A DNA stretch of 64,000 bases from Variovorax paradoxus (GCF_029919115.1 NZ_CP123990.1:1922001-1986000); one strand, 5' to 3'; shown: positions 35,116-46,690, counted from the stretch's first letter. Notes: generated by a model from the letters alone, not told the origin. Numbers and translations: made by a program.

Positions 35116-35745
35116 ATGAGTGTCGCGATTGAAAGACCAGCCCTTGCCGACCCTTCCGGGGATGCGGTCCACGAGCATTATTCAAGGTTGCTCGAGGGCA
35201 TGGCGCGCGCGGTTGCTGCCAAGGGCTACGCAGAAACAACCATTGCGGACATCGTCCGCGAAGCAGCGGTTTCGCGGCGCACGTTCTATGAGCACTTCAC
35301 AACCAAAGCGGAATGCCTGATTGCGCTGTACGAGGCTGCCAGCAAACTGGCGCTGCGCGCGGTCAGCGAGGCCTTCGATCCGGCGCAGCCCTGGCACGCG
35401 CAGGTGGAGCGGGCCATGAGCGCGTATTTCGATTACCTTGCGCAGGACCCGGTGCTGCTGCGTACGCTGTTCGTCGAGATTCTGGGCCTCGGCATGCCGG
35501 GTCTTGCGGCGCGGCGCCGGGTGAACGACGAAATCGCCAGCTTCATTCAACTGGCCATCAACGGTGGCGGTTCGCAAGAAGGGCCAGCGGCGCACCTCAC
35601 CAGCGAAATGGCAATGACGGTGGTGGGCGGCATCAACGAACTGGTGCTCCAGGCCATCGAGCAAGACCAGGCTGGAAGCCTGGGCCAGCTGGTGGCTCCA
35701 GCCACACGCCTTGTACGGGCAGTGGCGGCCGAGAGCTTCAGCTAG
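35116..35745 (+). CDS. TetR/AcrR family transcriptional regulator
   Basis: The 209-residue repressor has the N-terminal helix-turn-helix (TTIADIVREAAVSRRTFYEHF, residues about 42-62) and a variable ligand-binding C-terminal part. It is divergent from the metal-dependent hydrolase gene, and two identical-arm palindromes lie between them, so it probably represses both. ATG 35116 is chosen; the upstream in-frame codons would run through the operators. The ligand is unknown; acyl chains are typical for regulators of this pairing. Confidence 0.9.
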   Translation: MSVAIERPALADPSGDAVHEHYSRLLEGMARAVAAKGYAETTIADIVREAAVSRRTFYEHFTTKAECLIALYEAASKLALRAVSEAFDPAQPWHAQVERAMSAYFDYLAQDPVLLRTLFVEILGLGMPGLAARRRVNDEIASFIQLAINGGGSQEGPAAHLTSEMAMTVVGGINELVLQAIEQDQAGSLGQLVAPATRLVRAVAAESFS

Positions 35746-35755
35746 CGCAGGGCGA

Positions 35756-36124
35756 TCAGGCCGGCTTGGCCTGCGCCGGGTCGTAGAAGAATTCTTCCTC
35801 GGCGATGCGGTCGCCAGCCCAGCGCTGCCAGGCGAGCTCTTCCATGCGCATGGTCTTGCCGCCCTTGAAGCGGAAATCGAACACCCACCGGATCACCACG
35901 TGGTCGCCGTTCACGATCACGGGGCGCACGCAGGTCGAAACGACGGACTCGGTTCGTTCCAACATCGCCTGCTCGTGCGCAACCAGCGTGGCACGGCCGC
36001 GACGGGGCTCGGCCTGGTTCTCACGCATGGTCGCGTCTTCGGTGTAGTAGTTTTCGATGGCCTTGGCATGCGCGCCGCTTTCGACGGCTGCAATGAAGGC
36101 CTCGAGTCTTTCCGTGGAAGGCAT
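35756..36124 (-). CDS. NTF2-like/SnoaL-like protein
   Basis: The 122-residue protein has an NTF2-like cone fold pattern: IAAVESGAHAKAIENYYTEDATMREN at the N-terminus and VRPVIVNGDHVVIRWVFDFRF before MRMEELAWQRW. Members bind small hydrophobic ligands or act as isomerases and cyclases; no catalytic role is clear. It lies 13 bases downstream of hppA on the same strand and is convergent with the TetR gene. Confidence 0.78.
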   Translation of the reverse strand: MPSTERLEAFIAAVESGAHAKAIENYYTEDATMRENQAEPRRGRATLVAHEQAMLERTESVVSTCVRPVIVNGDHVVIRWVFDFRFKGGKTMRMEELAWQRWAGDRIAEEEFFYDPAQAKPA

Positions 36125-36137
36125 CAGGTATGGGCTT

Positions 36138-38321
36138 TCATTTCACGGCGCCCGATGCAACCGGTGCAGGCGGCGTGGCGGAGGCGGCGGGAGCCGCCGG
36201 GGCGGTGACTGCCACTGGCGCCTCCACCTTGTGCGGCATGGCTGCCGCCGCATCGCCCGCATGGAACTTGACCACCAGCGGCACGATCAGCAGCGCGACG
36301 ATGTTGATGATCTTGATCAGCGGGTTGACCGCGGGGCCGGCCGTGTCCTTGTAGGGATCGCCCACGGTATCGCCGGTGACGGCGGCCTTGTGCGCCTCGG
36401 AGCCCTTGCCGCCATGGTGGCCGTCTTCGATGTACTTCTTGGCGTTGTCCCATGCCCCGCCGCCCGTGCACATCGAGATGGCGACGAACAGGCCCGTGAC
36501 GATGGTTCCCATCAGCAAGCCGCCCAGCGCCTTGGGGCCGAGCAGCAGGCCGACGACGATCGGCACCACCACCGGCAGCAGCGACGGGATCATCATTTCC
36601 TTGATGGCCGCGCCGGTCAGCATGCCCACGGCCTTGCCGTACTCGGGCTTGCCGGTGCCCTCCATGATGCCGGGAATGTCGCGGAACTGCCTGCGCACTT
36701 CTTCCACCACCGCGCCGGCCGCCCGGCCCACGGCTTCCATGGCCATGGCGCCGAACAGGTAGGGGATCAGCCCGCCGATGAAGAGGCCGACGATCACCAT
36801 CGGATCGCTCAGGTTGAAGCTGATGGCCAGCCCGAAGCTTTCCAGCTTGTGGGTGTAGTCGGCAAAGAGCACCAGCGAGGCCAGGCCGGCCGATCCGATG
36901 GCGTAGCCCTTGGTCACCGCCTTGGTGGTGTTGCCGACGGCATCGAGCGGATCGGTGATGGCGCGCACGCTGTCGGGCAACTCGCTCATCTCGGCAATGC
37001 CACCGGCGTTGTCGGTAATGGGGCCGTAGGCGTCGAGCGCAACCACGATGCCTGCCATGCTCAGCATCGAGGTGGCAGCCACCGCAATACCGTAGAGGCC
37101 TGCAAGCGCGTATGAAGCCAGGATCGCGATGCAGACAAAAATCACCGGCCACGCCGTGGAGCGCATCGAGACGCCCAGGCCGGCGATGATGTTGGTGCCA
37201 TGGCCCGTGGTCGAGGCCTGCGCGATGTGCTGCACCGGCTTGTACTGCGTGCCCGTGTAGTACTCGGTAACCCACACCAGCGCCGCAGTGAGTGCAAGGC
37301 CCACGAAGCAAGCGCCGAACAGCTTCAGTTGGCTGCCGCTCGGGGCGATGGCGTTGTCCGGAATGATCCAGCTCGTGACAAACCAGAAAGCGATCAGCGA
37401 CAGGATGCCCGCCACCGCCAGGCCCTTGTAGAGCGCCGGCATCACGTTGACCATGCCCGGCGAGGCCTTCACGAAGAAGCAGCCGACGATCGACGCGATG
37501 ATCGACACCCCGCCGAGTGCGAGCGGATAAAGCACTGCATTGACCGGCGCCGCCGCCACCATGAGCGCGCCCAGCACCATGGTGGCGATCAGCGTCACTG
37601 CGTAGGTTTCGAACAGGTCGGCCGCCATGCCGGCGCAGTCGCCGACGTTGTCGCCCACGTTGTCCGCAATCACGGCCGGGTTGCGCGGATCGTCTTCCGG
37701 AATGCCGGCTTCGACCTTGCCCACCAGGTCGGCGCCCACGTCGGCGCCCTTGGTGAAGATGCCGCCGCCCAGTCGCGCGAAGATCGAGATCAGCGATGAG
37801 CCGAAGGCAAAGCCGATGAGCGGGTTGAGAATGGCCGAAAGGCTGCGGTCCGGCGTGAGTTTGCCGTTGCCCGCCAGGAACCAGTAGAAGACCGAAACGC
37901 CCAGGAGGCCCAGCCCGACCACCAGCATGCCGGTGATGGCACCGCCGCGAAACGCCACATCCAGCGCCGGGCCGATGCCTTGGGTGGCCGCCTGAGCGGT
38001 GCGCACGTTTGCGCGCACCGACACGTTCATGCCAATGAAGCCGCAGGCGCCCGAAAGCACCGCGCCCACCACGAAGCCCACGGCCGTGGTCGCATCCAGG
38101 AAGATGCCGATGAGAATGGCCAGCACGACGCCGACCACCGCAATGGTGGTGTACTGCTTGGCGAGGTAGGCCGATGCGCCGGCTTGGATGGCCGCCGCTA
38201 TCTCCTGCATTCGGGCGTTGCCCGGGTCCTTGGCGAGAATCCAACTTCGGGCCCAGAAACCGTAGCCGACGGCCACAAGGCCGCAGACGATGGCGAGTAT
38301 CAGGGGGGTGTTGCCGATCAT
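36138..38321 (-). CDS. hppA: membrane-bound proton-translocating pyrophosphatase
   Basis: The 727-residue protein has about 16 membrane segments and the PPi-binding signature [19 protein letters not shown], followed by [18 protein letters not shown]. It carries GNTTKA; Lys at this position is the mark of K+-independent H+-pumping enzymes (Ala in K+-dependent ones). It couples PPi hydrolysis to proton export. The ATG at 38321 is chosen because GGAGAAG lies 6 bases upstream; other in-frame ATGs lie farther up. The soluble pyrophosphatase is divergent, 254 bases away. Confidence 0.95.
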   Translation of the reverse strand: MIGNTPLILAIVCGLVAVGYGFWARSWILAKDPGNARMQEIAAAIQAGASAYLAKQYTTIAVVGVVLAILIGIFLDATTAVGFVVGAVLSGACGFIGMNVSVRANVRTAQAATQGIGPALDVAFRGGAITGMLVVGLGLLGVSVFYWFLAGNGKLTPDRSLSAILNPLIGFAFGSSLISIFARLGGGIFTKGADVGADLVGKVEAGIPEDDPRNPAVIADNVGDNVGDCAGMAADLFETYAVTLIATMVLGALMVAAAPVNAVLYPLALGGVSIIASIVGCFFVKASPGMVNVMPALYKGLAVAGILSLIAFWFVTSWIIPDNAIAPSGSQLKLFGACFVGLALTAALVWVTEYYTGTQYKPVQHIAQASTTGHGTNIIAGLGVSMRSTAWPVIFVCIAILASYALAGLYGIAVAATSMLSMAGIVVALDAYGPITDNAGGIAEMSELPDSVRAITDPLDAVGNTTKAVTKGYAIGSAGLASLVLFADYTHKLESFGLAISFNLSDPMVIVGLFIGGLIPYLFGAMAMEAVGRAAGAVVEEVRRQFRDIPGIMEGTGKPEYGKAVGMLTGAAIKEMMIPSLLPVVVPIVVGLLLGPKALGGLLMGTIVTGLFVAISMCTGGGAWDNAKKYIEDGHHGGKGSEAHKAAVTGDTVGDPYKDTAGPAVNPLIKIINIVALLIVPLVVKFHAGDAAAAMPHKVEAPVAVTAPAAPAASATPPAPVASGAVK

Positions 38322-38575
38322 GCTTTGCTTCTCCATTCGTTCGTTGTGACTTGTGGAGACGGACAGCATGGGTCCTGCGCGCAACGCGTACGGGACCCAG
38401 GTTTTCCGTCGCGTTGCTTCCTCGAAGCTCGCTGCACCGAAGTGCGGAGCCGATTGGCCAACGGGTGCAATTTACAGGCAAATACAGGAACGCGTGCGAC
38501 CGTGCCGTGACACGGAAAGTAAACTCCGGGTTTGTCCCCATCTCCTCTCATACTTTTCAACTACTCGAAAACGTC
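38322..38575. other. intergenic region between divergent hppA and ppa
   Basis: This 254-base region should hold both promoters. It contains an 11-bp palindrome CCGTG-A-CACGG (38505-38515) and AT-richer DNA with ACAGG repeats around 38474-38488. No unambiguous sigma-70 promoter is seen. Confidence 0.35.
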
Positions 38576-39103
38576 ATGTCCTTCGACAAAGTCTCCCCCG
38601 GCAAGAATATTCCCGACGCCTTCAATGTCGTGATCGAAATCCCGATGAACGCCGACCCGATCAAGTACGAAGTCGACAAGGAATCGGGCGCGATCTTCGT
38701 CGACCGCTTCATGACGACCGCGATGTACTACCCGGCCAACTACGGCTACGTGCCCCAGACGCTCTCGGGCGACGGCGACCCGGTCGACGTGCTGGTGATT
38801 GCACCGTACCCGCTGTTGCCCGGCGTGGTGGTGCCGTGCCGTCCGCTCGGCATCCTGATGATGGAAGACGAAGCCGGCGTGGACGGCAAGGTGCTTGCCG
38901 TGCCCACCGACAAGGTGCTGCCGATCTACAGCCACTGGAAGTCGGTGGACGACGTGAACCCGATGCGCCTGAAGGCCATCAGCCATTTCTTCGAGCACTA
39001 CAAGGACCTGGAAGCCGGCAAGTGGGTCAAAGTGCTGGGCTGGGAAGGCATCGACGCCGCCAAGAAGGAAGTGATCGACGGCATTGCCGCCTACAAGAAG
39101 TAA
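38576..39103 (+). CDS. ppa: inorganic pyrophosphatase (soluble, family I)
   Basis: The 175-residue enzyme has the family I signature DGDPVDVLV with its catalytic aspartates, together with YGYVPQTL and the KVLPIYSHW and [10 protein letters not shown] segments. It hydrolyses cytoplasmic PPi to phosphate, pulling biosynthetic reactions forward. The length matches E. coli Ppa (about 176 residues). The frame is open far upstream, but MSFDKVSPG at 38576 is the family N-terminus. It is divergent from the membrane pyrophosphatase. Confidence 0.96.
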   Translation: MSFDKVSPGKNIPDAFNVVIEIPMNADPIKYEVDKESGAIFVDRFMTTAMYYPANYGYVPQTLSGDGDPVDVLVIAPYPLLPGVVVPCRPLGILMMEDEAGVDGKVLAVPTDKVLPIYSHWKSVDDVNPMRLKAISHFFEHYKDLEAGKWVKVLGWEGIDAAKKEVIDGIAAYKK

Positions 39104-39140
39104 TCGGCTCGGTGCAGGGCGGGCGCCGGAAGGCGTTGCC

Positions 39141-39893
39141 TCAGCCCTGTACCGCGTCTCCGGCCAGCCGCATCCAATCGCGGTTGACGGAACGGGCGTG
39201 CGAGTTCCAGTGGCGTGCAGCCTGCTGGAGTTCGCTCCATTGGCGTTGCGCACTGGCCGCATCGCCTTGCTGGGCCAGCCACGCAATGTAGCGGGCGCGG
39301 GCCTCGACGGTGTTGTACCGGCTCAACGCCGCCTCGAATGACTCGCGTGCTTCGGCATGGCGCCCGTCGGCGGCAAGTGCGCGGGCGGTGAGCACGGCAA
39401 CCTCGTCCTTGCGGTAGTCGTCTCGCGTGGCACGCAGAGTCTCGATCACCTGCAGGGCGTCGCGCCCGGAAGCCGGGCCGCCGGCGGCGAGCAGGGCGCT
39501 GGCCAAGCCAAATTGCAACTCCGGATCGGAAGCAAGCGGACCCTTCAGGGCATCGCGGTAGTGCCCGACCGCGTCCGCAGCCTGGCCCTTGTTCAGTGCG
39601 GCCTTGGCCAGGCGGAGCTTGTTCTGGGCCGTCGGAGCGAGGTCGTAGGCTTCGGTGGCCGCGCGGTACTCGCGCTCCGGGTCGATGAAGCCGATGGCGG
39701 CATTCGCCACCTTGCCCGCGGTGCGCTGCAAGCGCGAGGCGGGCAGGTACTCGACCATGAAATACACGATGCTGCCCAGCACAGGGAAGCTGAAGAGAAT
39801 GATGAGCCAGTACATCTGCTTGCCGTGGCGCATTGCATGCACCGCGAAAAACAGCGCAATGAGGATGTGCAGCCCCAGTCCCAGGAATGGCAT
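39141..39893 (-). CDS. membrane protein with PLDc_N-like N-terminus and TPR region
   Basis: This 250-residue protein has two N-terminal membrane segments; the second, YWLIILFSFPVLGSIVYFM, resembles the PLDc_N domain of cardiolipin synthases. The rest is a cytoplasmic or periplasmic helical-repeat (TPR-like) domain, with residues 75-235 built from repeats such as LRLAKAALNKGQAADAVGHYRDAL. No catalytic motif is present. A scaffold role is likely; the partner is unknown. Confidence 0.78.
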   Translation of the reverse strand: MPFLGLGLHILIALFFAVHAMRHGKQMYWLIILFSFPVLGSIVYFMVEYLPASRLQRTAGKVANAAIGFIDPEREYRAATEAYDLAPTAQNKLRLAKAALNKGQAADAVGHYRDALKGPLASDPELQFGLASALLAAGGPASGRDALQVIETLRATRDDYRKDEVAVLTARALAADGRHAEARESFEAALSRYNTVEARARYIAWLAQQGDAASAQRQWSELQQAARHWNSHARSVNRDWMRLAGDAVQG

Positions 39894-39974
39894 CTATTTT
39901 CTTTCTGCTGTTGGATATTGGGCGCGTTTATAGCAGCCCCTGGTGGCGGCAGGCCGGCCGCCGTCCGGCTCTCT

Positions 39975-41156
39975 TCAACCGGCCTTGAACGGACTGCGTT
40001 CGCCCAGGTGGTCCATGTAGTTGCCGATGCCTTCGCCCTCGCGCTCGAGAAAGCGCTCGACCGCATCGGCAAACGCCGGGTGTGCCAGCCAATGGGCACT
40101 GGTGGTCTTGACCGGCATCAGCGCGCGCGCCATCTTGTGTTCCCCCTGTGCGCCGCCCTCGAAGCGCCCGACGCCATGCGCAATGCACCAGGCCAGCGGC
40201 TGGTAGTAGCAAGCCTCGAAATGCAGGCAATCGACGCGTTCGATGGCGCCCCAGTAGCGGCCATAGGCGACCGGCGCGCCGTCGCCGTGTGTGGAGAGCG
40301 CAATCAGGCTGGTTGCAATCGGCTTGCCCTCGCGCTCCGCGACGAACAGCAGCCAGGCTTCGGGCATGGTGTCGGCCATGCGCTGGAAGAAATCGCGCGA
40401 AAGGTAGGGCGGATTGCCGTGCTCGCGATAAGTGCGCGCATAGCAGCGGTAGAAAAAATCCCAATCGGCCGAAGCGATGTCGGCGCCGCGAGACCAGCGA
40501 AAGGTTACGCCCGCCTCGGCCACCTTGCGGCGCTCCTGGCGGATCTTCTTGCGTTTGTCGTGGGAGAGGCTGGCAAGGAACGACTCGAAATCCGTGTATG
40601 GCCTGGGTCCGTCGACGCTCGCCGGGGCTGCATTGGTCCAGTGAAACTGCACCGTGTTGCGCAGCATGAGGCCCGCTTCGGTGCAGGCGGCAATGTCGGC
40701 GTCCGAGCCGAACAGCAGGTGCAGCGAAGAGAGTTCCTGCGTCTTGCACCAGACCACCAGTGCTTGCACCAGCAGCGTGCGGCTGTGCGCATCGCGCGCC
40801 AGGAGCCGCGCGCCCGGCACCGGAGTGAACGGCACCGCCACCACCGCCTTGGGGTAGTAGGCAAGCCCGTGCTGCTCATACGCATTGGCCCAAGCCCAGT
40901 CGAAGACATATTCGCCATACGAGTGGGTCTTGATGTAGGCCGGGCAGGCGGCCTGCAATTCATCGTTGCACCAGAGCGTGACGAACTGCGGTGTCCAACC
41001 GCTTTCGGGCGAGGCGCTGCCGCTTTCGTGGAGCGCCGCAAGGTATTCGTAGCGCATGAAAGGCGAGGACTGCACCTCGGCGTCGAGCAACGCGTTCCAT
41101 GCTTTCGGGTTCAGGTCCGACAGCGATGCCATCACCCGAATGACATAATCGTTCAA
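39975..41156 (-). CDS. FemAB-like/GNAT-fold acyltransferase (PF04339-type)
   Basis: The 393-residue protein belongs to the peptidogalycan-biosynthesis/recognition-like family (formerly DUF482), shown by SSPFMRYEYLAALHESGSA near residue 30, LSHDKRKKIRQERRKV near residue 200, and the C-terminal LHFEACYYQPLAWCIAHG with EGGAQGEHKMARAL. The fold is a double GNAT/FemAB type; its acceptor is unknown. TTG at 41156 is chosen because it adds the strand DYVIRVMASL and has GGAAGGAAG upstream; ATG 41132 is the alternative. The start is 19 bases from the divergent nadE ATG. Confidence 0.83.
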   Translation of the reverse strand: MNDYVIRVMASLSDLNPKAWNALLDAEVQSSPFMRYEYLAALHESGSASPESGWTPQFVTLWCNDELQAACPAYIKTHSYGEYVFDWAWANAYEQHGLAYYPKAVVAVPFTPVPGARLLARDAHSRTLLVQALVVWCKTQELSSLHLLFGSDADIAACTEAGLMLRNTVQFHWTNAAPASVDGPRPYTDFESFLASLSHDKRKKIRQERRKVAEAGVTFRWSRGADIASADWDFFYRCYARTYREHGNPPYLSRDFFQRMADTMPEAWLLFVAEREGKPIATSLIALSTHGDGAPVAYGRYWGAIERVDCLHFEACYYQPLAWCIAHGVGRFEGGAQGEHKMARALMPVKTTSAHWLAHPAFADAVERFLEREGEGIGNYMDHLGERSPFKAG

Positions 41157-41175
41157 GCCTTTTTCTTCCTTCCGT

Positions 41176-43214
<2,039 letters not shown>

Positions 43215-43242
43215 GAAGGGCCGTGCGCCAGTTGGGCTGCGG

Positions 43243-43833
43243 CTACAGGTTTTCAGCCAGGCGGTCGCTGCGGGGATGCAGCGGCACCTGGGCCCGCAAC
43301 GCGGTGAGCAGTTCAGTGGGGTCGGTGCCCGTGCGGATGAGTTCCATCTGCCATTCGCCCATGAATCCTTCGCGCACACTGTGCGCCAGGAAGCCCAGCA
43401 GGCCGTCGTAGTAGCCGGCGGTGTTCAGGATGCCGGTCGGCTTGTCGTGATAGCCGAGCTGGCGCCAGGTCCAGATCTCGAACAGTTCCTCGAAGGTGCC
43501 GATACCGCCCGGAAGGGCGATGAAGGCATCGGCGCGCTCGCCCATCATGGCCTTGCGCTCATGCATGGTGTCGACCACGTGGAGTTCGTCGCAAAGCGTG
43601 TTGGCCAGCTCGCGGTCGACCAGCGCCTTGGGAATGATGCCGACCACCCGGCCGCCGGCGTTGCGGGTGGCCTCGGCCACGGTGCCCATCAGGCCGGTGC
43701 GCCCGCCGCCGTAGACCAGCTGGCCGCGATGCTGGCCAATCCATTGCCCGACGGCTTCCGCGGCCTTGGAAAACTCAACGCGCTCGCCGGGACGCGAGCC
43801 GCAATACACACAGATCGAAAATTCAGGATTCAT
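43243..43833 (-). CDS. LOG family protein (TIGR00730), cytokinin-type phosphoribohydrolase-like
   Basis: The 196-residue Rossmann-like protein has the LOG motif PGGIGTFEELFEIWTW and GGGRTGLMG earlier, together with MHERKAMM containing the conserved Arg-Lys. Members cleave nucleoside monophosphates at the N-glycosidic bond (lonely-guy activity) or act on AMP. MNPEFSICVYCGS at 43833 is the expected N-terminus. It is convergent with glnB. Confidence 0.92.
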   Translation of the reverse strand: MNPEFSICVYCGSRPGERVEFSKAAEAVGQWIGQHRGQLVYGGGRTGLMGTVAEATRNAGGRVVGIIPKALVDRELANTLCDELHVVDTMHERKAMMGERADAFIALPGGIGTFEELFEIWTWRQLGYHDKPTGILNTAGYYDGLLGFLAHSVREGFMGEWQMELIRTGTDPTELLTALRAQVPLHPRSDRLAENL

Positions 43834-43864
43834 GCCGCAATCATGCCTCGTGCGGCAGGCGCTT

Positions 43865-44272
43865 TCATGACGCAAAGCGCTGCCACAGGGCTGCGAGCCA
43901 GATGCCTCCGCACAAGGTGAGCGACAGCAGCACGGCGGCGCTGCCCATGTCCTTGGCGCGCTTGGAAAGGTCGTGCCATTCGGGGCCGATGCGATCGATG
44001 GCGGCTTCGACCGCCGTGTTGAGCAGTTCGACGATCATCACCAGAATGGCGCTGCCGGCCAGCAGGGCGACTTCGACCCAGCCGCGGCCGAGCCAGAAGG
44101 CGGTCGGAATCATCACGATGGCGATGATGGCTTCCTGGCGGAAGGCCGGTTCGCTCCAGCCCGCGCGAAGGCCGTGCAGCGAGATGAGCGTGGCGTGCCA
44201 AACGCGCTCGAAGCCCTTGCGGGCTTTTTGCGGATTGACGGCGGGATCGGGTAATTTGGGCAAGGCACTCAT
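43865..44272 (-). CDS. dgkA: diacylglycerol kinase
   Basis: The 135-residue inner-membrane protein has the DgkA core: three membrane segments, Glu in AFRQEAIIA and the catalytic region IVELLNTAVEAAIDRIGPEWHDLSKRAKDMGSAA with its Glu/Asn/Asp residues. It recycles diacylglycerol to phosphatidic acid. It overlaps the RDD gene by 4 bases and closes the ECF-sigma-headed group. Confidence 0.93.
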   Translation of the reverse strand: MSALPKLPDPAVNPQKARKGFERVWHATLISLHGLRAGWSEPAFRQEAIIAIVMIPTAFWLGRGWVEVALLAGSAILVMIVELLNTAVEAAIDRIGPEWHDLSKRAKDMGSAAVLLSLTLCGGIWLAALWQRFAS

Positions 44273-44835
44273 CGGCGGCTCATTGGCTTGGAGGTGATGA
44301 GCCGCGTGCCGGCCCAGGCGTCATGCCAGAACTGGCGCTCGGGGTGGAAGCGGGCCAGCAATGCCCAGACGGCGACCCATCCGAAGATCAGAACCGTCGA
44401 TTCTCCTCCCGAAAGCTTGAAAGGTGCGATGGCTACCAGGGGTGGCAGGAACCAGATCCAGCTCAGCAGGTAGCGCGCCAAGGCCCGGCGCTGGCTCACG
44501 GGACGGCCGTGCAGGTCGACGATGCGGATGTTCCAGGTTTTCATGGCCAGTGTCTGGCCGCGAGCCCAGAACCAGACGAAATAGACGCCGAACACCACGA
44601 AGAGGAAGGCCTGGAGCAGGTGCCGGCGGGAATCCATGGCGTCTCGCATCTGGCCGAGCGTGCTGAACAGCCAGCCTGCCACGAACACCACCGCGAGCAG
44701 GAGCATGCCTTCATAGAGCCAGCACGCCATGCGGCGCCGCAGGCCGGGCACTATCGAAAGGGGAGCGCTGCTCGAAGAGTCTGCGGGAGAGGAAGGGGAA
44801 TTCGATTCCGAAACTTCGGGAGAGGGGGGAACCAT
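44269..44835 (-). CDS. RDD family membrane protein
   Basis: The 188-residue protein begins with a Ser/Pro-rich cytoplasmic tail and has the RDD domain: PGLRRRMACWLYEGMLLLAVVF, the Trp-rich WFWARGQTLAMKTWNIRIV, and a C-terminal ARFHPERQFWHDAWAGTRLI. RDD proteins are poorly defined membrane proteins, some of them transport-related. It lies 11 bases after the DUF3106 gene. Confidence 0.87.
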   Translation of the reverse strand: MVPPSPEVSESNSPSSPADSSSSAPLSIVPGLRRRMACWLYEGMLLLAVVFVAGWLFSTLGQMRDAMDSRRHLLQAFLFVVFGVYFVWFWARGQTLAMKTWNIRIVDLHGRPVSQRRALARYLLSWIWFLPPLVAIAPFKLSGGESTVLIFGWVAVWALLARFHPERQFWHDAWAGTRLITSKPMSRR

Positions 44836-44846
44836 CGAAATCTTGT

Positions 44847-45686
44847 TCAGGGGGCCGAAGGCATCGGCACCTGCGCTTCGGGTGGAACCGGCGCGGAGGG
44901 CGTGGCTGGAGCAGAAGAGGGAATGGTCGCAATGGCCGGAGCGCGCTCTGGCGGCGAAGTGACCATGATGGCGGTCGGCGGGGCCGTGGCGGACGCGGCC
45001 ACGGGAACCGGGGGCGCCAGCAGAATGCGCGGCGTGTGCTGGCCGGAGGGAGTCACCGCCGGAACGGTGACCAGTTTTTGGGCGGGCACGGGGCGCACCG
45101 GAATGGCGGCGCCGCGGGGTTTGGCGGGGGCACGTTCCGCGAGGCGGCGCTTTTCTTCTTCGCTCAGCGCCTGGTACTGCTCCCATTTGGCCTTGCGTTC
45201 GTCCGCGGGCACGCTTTTCACTTCTGCGAAGTTGAGGCGCGCCTGGGCTCGCTGCTGGTTGCTCAGGGCTGCCCATTCGATCATGCGGCTGTGCAGGGTG
45301 GTTTGGTCATCGGCCGACATGTTCGCGTAGTTTCGTGACAGTGCCAGCCATTTGCGCTTGTGCGCCGTGCTCAAGGTGTGCCAGTGCGATGCCAGCGGCT
45401 GCAGCGCCTGTTGCTGCTCGGCGGTGAGCTCGTTCCAGAATGGCTTGGTTGCCGGGGCCGCTTTCGAGACCGAGGGGTGCGAGGCCGACGTTGGGGCGGC
45501 CTGCGCGGCGTCGGCACCGGCCTTGGGCGACTCGGAACGCTGGTGAGCGCTGGCCGGTGGCAGGCCGGTCAGGCCTGCAAGGGTGAAGACCGCCGTGGCG
45601 ATTGCACTCGCCCAAACGACGGCGCCCGGCGTTTGCGGGCGCATCGGGCGGGGTGTGGAGGTGCGGAAAACGGAGAAGCGTCGCAT
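44847..45686 (-). CDS. DUF3106 domain-containing protein
   Basis: The 279-residue protein has a signal peptide (ASAIATAVFTLAGLTGLPPASA) and a central DUF3106 region with Trp-rich repeats such as WNELTAEQQQAL, HWHTLSTAHKRKWLAL and MIEWAALSNQQRAQAR, then a long Pro/Ala/Val-rich tail. The repeats resemble CpxP/Spy-like LTxxQ motifs; a periplasmic stress-sensing or chaperone role is inferred only. It sits 18 bases after DUF3619. Confidence 0.87.
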   Translation of the reverse strand: MRRFSVFRTSTPRPMRPQTPGAVVWASAIATAVFTLAGLTGLPPASAHQRSESPKAGADAAQAAPTSASHPSVSKAAPATKPFWNELTAEQQQALQPLASHWHTLSTAHKRKWLALSRNYANMSADDQTTLHSRMIEWAALSNQQRAQARLNFAEVKSVPADERKAKWEQYQALSEEEKRRLAERAPAKPRGAAIPVRPVPAQKLVTVPAVTPSGQHTPRILLAPPVPVAASATAPPTAIMVTSPPERAPAIATIPSSAPATPSAPVPPEAQVPMPSAP

Positions 45687-45704
45687 TCGTTCGTTCGGCG
45701 GGCC

Positions 45705-46127
45705 TCAGTCCGAAGCGCCGTCCGACTTGAGGAACTGGGCGAATCCGGGATCGGTGTAGGCAGCCGGAGGCAGGTCGTCGGTCAAAAGGGCCGCGTCGAC
45801 TTCCGCAAGTTCGCTCGCGCGGTCTTCGTCCTGCATGACGCTGATGGTGATCAGCCCGGCAACCAGCGCGATCAGCGGAACCACCGAACCGATGCGGGTC
45901 CACCAGCCACCACCCATCGTGGCCACATTGCCCGACTGGATAACGGTTGATGCCGCGCGCAGCTGGGGCGCCTGCTTGCGCATTGCCACGGCCTGGGCAC
46001 GCGCGACGCGCAGCCGCTCGCCGATGTCATGCGGCAGCTCCTGGCTGCCCGCAGACAGCCGCGCAGCCACTCGCTGGCCGAATTGATCTTCGGCGGCAAA
46101 AGAAGAGGTTGGAACCTTAGTGTTCAT
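45705..46127 (-). CDS. DUF3619 family membrane protein
   Basis: The 140-residue protein has an N-terminal cytoplasmic helical part (FGQRVAARLSAGSQELPHDIGERLRVARAQAVAMRK), one membrane segment near residues 80-97 (GSVVPLIALVAGLITISVM), and an acidic C-terminal tail. It overlaps the ECF sigma factor gene by 4 bases. The topology and position fit an anti-sigma factor, but there is no classic zinc-binding anti-sigma motif. Confidence 0.87.
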   Translation of the reverse strand: MNTKVPTSSFAAEDQFGQRVAARLSAGSQELPHDIGERLRVARAQAVAMRKQAPQLRAASTVIQSGNVATMGGGWWTRIGSVVPLIALVAGLITISVMQDEDRASELAEVDAALLTDDLPPAAYTDPGFAQFLKSDGASD

Positions 46128-46690
46128 AGCGAAATTCCCTTGGCTTTGAGCGCTTTGCTCAAGGCGTGCACGGCCCGCGAACAGTGGGTTTTGACGCTGC
46201 CTTCGGAGCAGCCCATTGCAGCGGCCGTCTCCGCCACATCCATTTCTTCCCAGTAACGCATCAGGAAAGCCTCTCGTTGACGACCCGGCAGAGCTGCGAT
46301 CTGTTCTTCGATTTCGTGGAACACCTGGGCGCGGCGGGTCGTGTCCTCGGCGCTCTCCGTCTCCCTTGAGTCGGTTGGAGAGACGAAGTTCTCCAGAAGA
46401 TCGAAATCGCCGTCGTCGCTGGCGGCTTCGAAGTCGCCCAGGTTCGAGAACAGGGCGCGCCGGGTCTTCTGCCGGCGGAACCAGTCGAGCGTGCAGTTCG
46501 AAAGAATGCGCTGGAACAGCATGGGCAGTTCTTCCGGCGGCTTGTCTCCGTAGTGCTGCGCCAGCTTCATCATGCTGTCCTGCACGATGTCGAGAGCCGC
46601 TTCCTCGTCCCGCACGTGATAGACCGAGCGCTTGAAAGCGCGCCGTTCGACGCTCTTCAGAAAGTCGGAAAGTTCTTGTTCAGTGGCCAA
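46124..46690 (-). CDS. RNA polymerase sigma factor, ECF type
   Basis: The 188-residue protein has sigma region 2 (DEEAALDIVQDSMMKLAQHYGD, residues 28-50, and DWFRRQKTRR) and region 4 (LPGRQREAFLMRYWEEMDVAETAAAMGCSEGS, a helix-turn-helix). The linker is long and acidic. It heads the minus-strand group sigma-DUF3619-DUF3106-RDD-dgkA, an arrangement I associate with Burkholderiales. Its target promoter is unknown. Confidence 0.92.
   Translation of the reverse strand: MATEQELSDFLKSVERRAFKRSVYHVRDEEAALDIVQDSMMKLAQHYGDKPPEELPMLFQRILSNCTLDWFRRQKTRRALFSNLGDFEAASDDGDFDLLENFVSPTDSRETESAEDTTRRAQVFHEIEEQIAALPGRQREAFLMRYWEEMDVAETAAAMGCSEGSVKTHCSRAVHALSKALKAKGISL

Noticed and set aside
36124..38541. An 805-codon minus-strand frame overlapping hppA
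   Set aside because: It is another frame of the same strand; the pyrophosphatase frame has all family motifs and this one has none.
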